Notes under the pieces: generated by a model | The model's database searches: none | What the model was told of the DNA's origin: nothing | What the model saw: only the letters and a program-made list of their open reading frames with translations | Shown: positions 62,906-64,000 of the stretch, piece after piece | Layout of the letters: every line of letters begins with the position of its first letter | Position numbering within the stretch: the first letter of the stretch is position 1 | Program-made: the position numbers and the translations under genes | Assembly (NCBI RefSeq): GCF_016909175.1 | Contig: NZ_JAFBFI010000010.1 | Coordinates: forward strand, 62,001-126,000 | Direction of reading: 5' to 3' | From: Peribacillus deserti | GTDB taxonomy: Bacteria; Bacillota; Bacilli; Bacillales; DSM-1321 | Length of the DNA: 64,000 bases

Positions 62906-63851
62906 CATAGAAAATGTAAAAAAACATTACCCCATTAAAGGCGGAATTTTTAAAACGGTAAAAAGTCATGTGAAAGCAGTGGATGGAATTACGCTGGATA
63001 TTTTTAAGGGAGAAACTCTTGGAGTAGTCGGAGAATCCGGGTGCGGTAAATCCACTCTTGGAAGGACGATTCTTGGGCTTGAAACGGCAACGGATGGGGT
63101 AATGAAGTTTAAAGGCGATGACCTGAGCGGCAAAACCCCAAAACAGCTCAAGCCATACAAACGGGAAATGCAAATGATTTTTCAGGACCCATATGCTTCC
63201 CTAAATCCGAAACAAAGAATTGGAGACGCTCTGGAAGAAGCCTTAATAATACATACTGACCTTGAACCTGCTGGGCGCCGCTCGAAAGTCAATCAGCTTT
63301 TGAAGGAAGTAGGATTAAAAGAGGAGCATTATGACCGGTATCCTCATGAGTTTTCCGGTGGGCAGCGCCAAAGAATTGGGATAGCGAGGGCTATTTCGAT
63401 TAATCCTTCCTTCATTGTCTGTGACGAGCCGGTATCAGCTCTAGATGTATCTGTACAGGCACAGGTTATTAAGCTGTTAAAAGACTTGCAGGAAAAGCAT
63501 GAACTCACATACATGTTTGTATCCCATGATCTGGGTGTTGTACGGCATCTTTGTGACCGGGTGCTAGTGATGTATCTTGGGCAGATGGTAGAGCTTGCTC
63601 CTGTTGCAAAGCTGTACGAAAATCCAACACATCCATATACCGAGGCGCTTCTGTCTGCGATTCCACGTCCTGTGGTTGGCCGCAAAACTGAAAGAATTCG
63701 CCTGCAAGGTGATCTTCCAAGCCCGACTGATCCTCCGCCAGGCTGTGCCTTTCATACAAGATGCCCTCTTGCCACAGAACGCTGCAAAATGGAGCGTCCT
63801 AAGTGGAGGGAAATTGAAGACGGACACTTCATTGCCTGCCATAATAAATGA
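62868..63851 (+). CDS. Dipeptide ABC transporter ATP-binding protein, DppF type
   Basis: A 327-residue ATPase paired with the DppD-type subunit. It carries KKHYPIKGGIF at the start, Walker [18 protein letters not shown] and CDEPVSALD, and a C-terminal CAFHTRCPLATERC motif. AGGAGG (62853-62858) lies nine bases before GTG 62868 inside the preceding gene. It closely resembles the truncated ATPase at the window's start, so the strain has at least two such systems here. Confidence 0.92.
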   Translation: MNTVTTSRQVLYSIENVKKHYPIKGGIFKTVKSHVKAVDGITLDIFKGETLGVVGESGCGKSTLGRTILGLETATDGVMKFKGDDLSGKTPKQLKPYKREMQMIFQDPYASLNPKQRIGDALEEALIIHTDLEPAGRRSKVNQLLKEVGLKEEHYDRYPHEFSGGQRQRIGIARAISINPSFIVCDEPVSALDVSVQAQVIKLLKDLQEKHELTYMFVSHDLGVVRHLCDRVLVMYLGQMVELAPVAKLYENPTHPYTEALLSAIPRPVVGRKTERIRLQGDLPSPTDPPPGCAFHTRCPLATERCKMERPKWREIEDGHFIACHNK

Positions 63852-63983
63852 TAAACTTGATATGAATTCCGGCAGCCAGGTTAGTGGGGCTCTTTAATGA
63901 GCCGCTCTGCTGTACCGTTTTAAGTTAACTAATTTGTATAAGTGATACATACCGTTAAATAGACAAAATCTAAAGGAGACATT

Positions 63984-64000
63984 ATGCCAGCATACGAATC
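63984..64000 (+). CDS. Start of an unidentified gene (3' partial)
   Basis: AAAGGAGAC precedes ATG 63984, and five complete codons (MPAYE) plus part of a sixth lie in the window. This is a real translation start with good spacing, but too short to assign. A gamma-glutamyltransferase-type peptide hydrolase often starts in a similar way and would fit the dipeptide operon, but this is a guess. Confidence 0.5.

Overview
The window looks like chromosomal DNA of an endospore-forming member of the Bacillaceae, low to moderate in GC. Supporting signs are an alpha/beta-type SASP, a Spo0E-family phosphatase, two further small spore-protein-like ORFs, a SigI/RsgI pair, a likely SigB promoter, T-box, S-box and yybP-ykoY leaders, a complete B. 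subtilis-type methionine salvage cluster, and interspersed palindromic repeats of the sort common in this family. I cannot name the genus or species. I see no rRNA, tRNA, CRISPR array, prophage or transposase gene.

Layout. 1-7.2 kb: the end of an oligopeptide ABC operon followed by a beta-lactamase-fold hydrolase, then a secreted phosphodiester glycosidase, an M24 peptidase, an SGNH lipase/esterase and an M15 peptidase, together an envelope and peptide scavenging neighbourhood. 7.2-13 kb: a general-stress flavoprotein, a C26 glutamine amidotransferase-fold hydrolase, a stand-alone divergent MurE, DUF3243, a YdcF-type membrane protein that seems to start at ATT, a GNAT protein and a UPF0316 protein. 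13-16.6 kb: an OpuC-type osmoprotectant importer. 16.8-24.3 kb: an unknown protein, GDPD, the DUF1659-DUF2922-YvrJ trio preceded by a possible small RNA, an MFS protein, a cold-shock protein, azoreductase and RF3. 24.3-31 kb: repeats, a T-box-controlled NhaC-family carrier (Tyr specifier inferred), an SDR relic, a manganese-riboswitch TerC protein, a small kinase-like protein and an amino acid permease with a cre-like site.

31-35 kb is the most interesting part. Here sit sigI and rsgI, a secreted DUF5667 protein with a lysine-rich tail, and a 37-codon acidic ORF with a duplicated motif. Both of the latter are preceded by matching ACCCCC-19 nt-CGAA boxes that look like SigI promoters, so this appears to be a local SigI regulon with an undescribed peptide. 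35-41 kb shows gene decay: a broken DadA-type oxidase and a glcD with one in-frame stop beside an intact glcF. It also holds a pair of overlapping SASP-like ORFs and a radical SAM protein. 42.5-46.6 kb: an acyltransferase, a four-PAS sensor kinase and an alkyltransferase. 47-55.3 kb: the methionine salvage genes mtnKA, mtnU, mtnE and mtnWXBD with two S-boxes, followed by an ABBA cluster of hairpin repeats. 56-64 kb: Spo0E-like, ZIP transporter, Lrp/AsnC regulator and a five-gene dipeptide ABC operon with a CodY-like site, then the first codons of one more gene.

Functionally the window is rich in peptide and amino acid uptake, sulfur recycling, osmoprotection and envelope sensing. Most assignments rest on recognising families from the translated sequence, not on database searches. 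Promoter, riboswitch boundary and small-ORF calls are the least certain.
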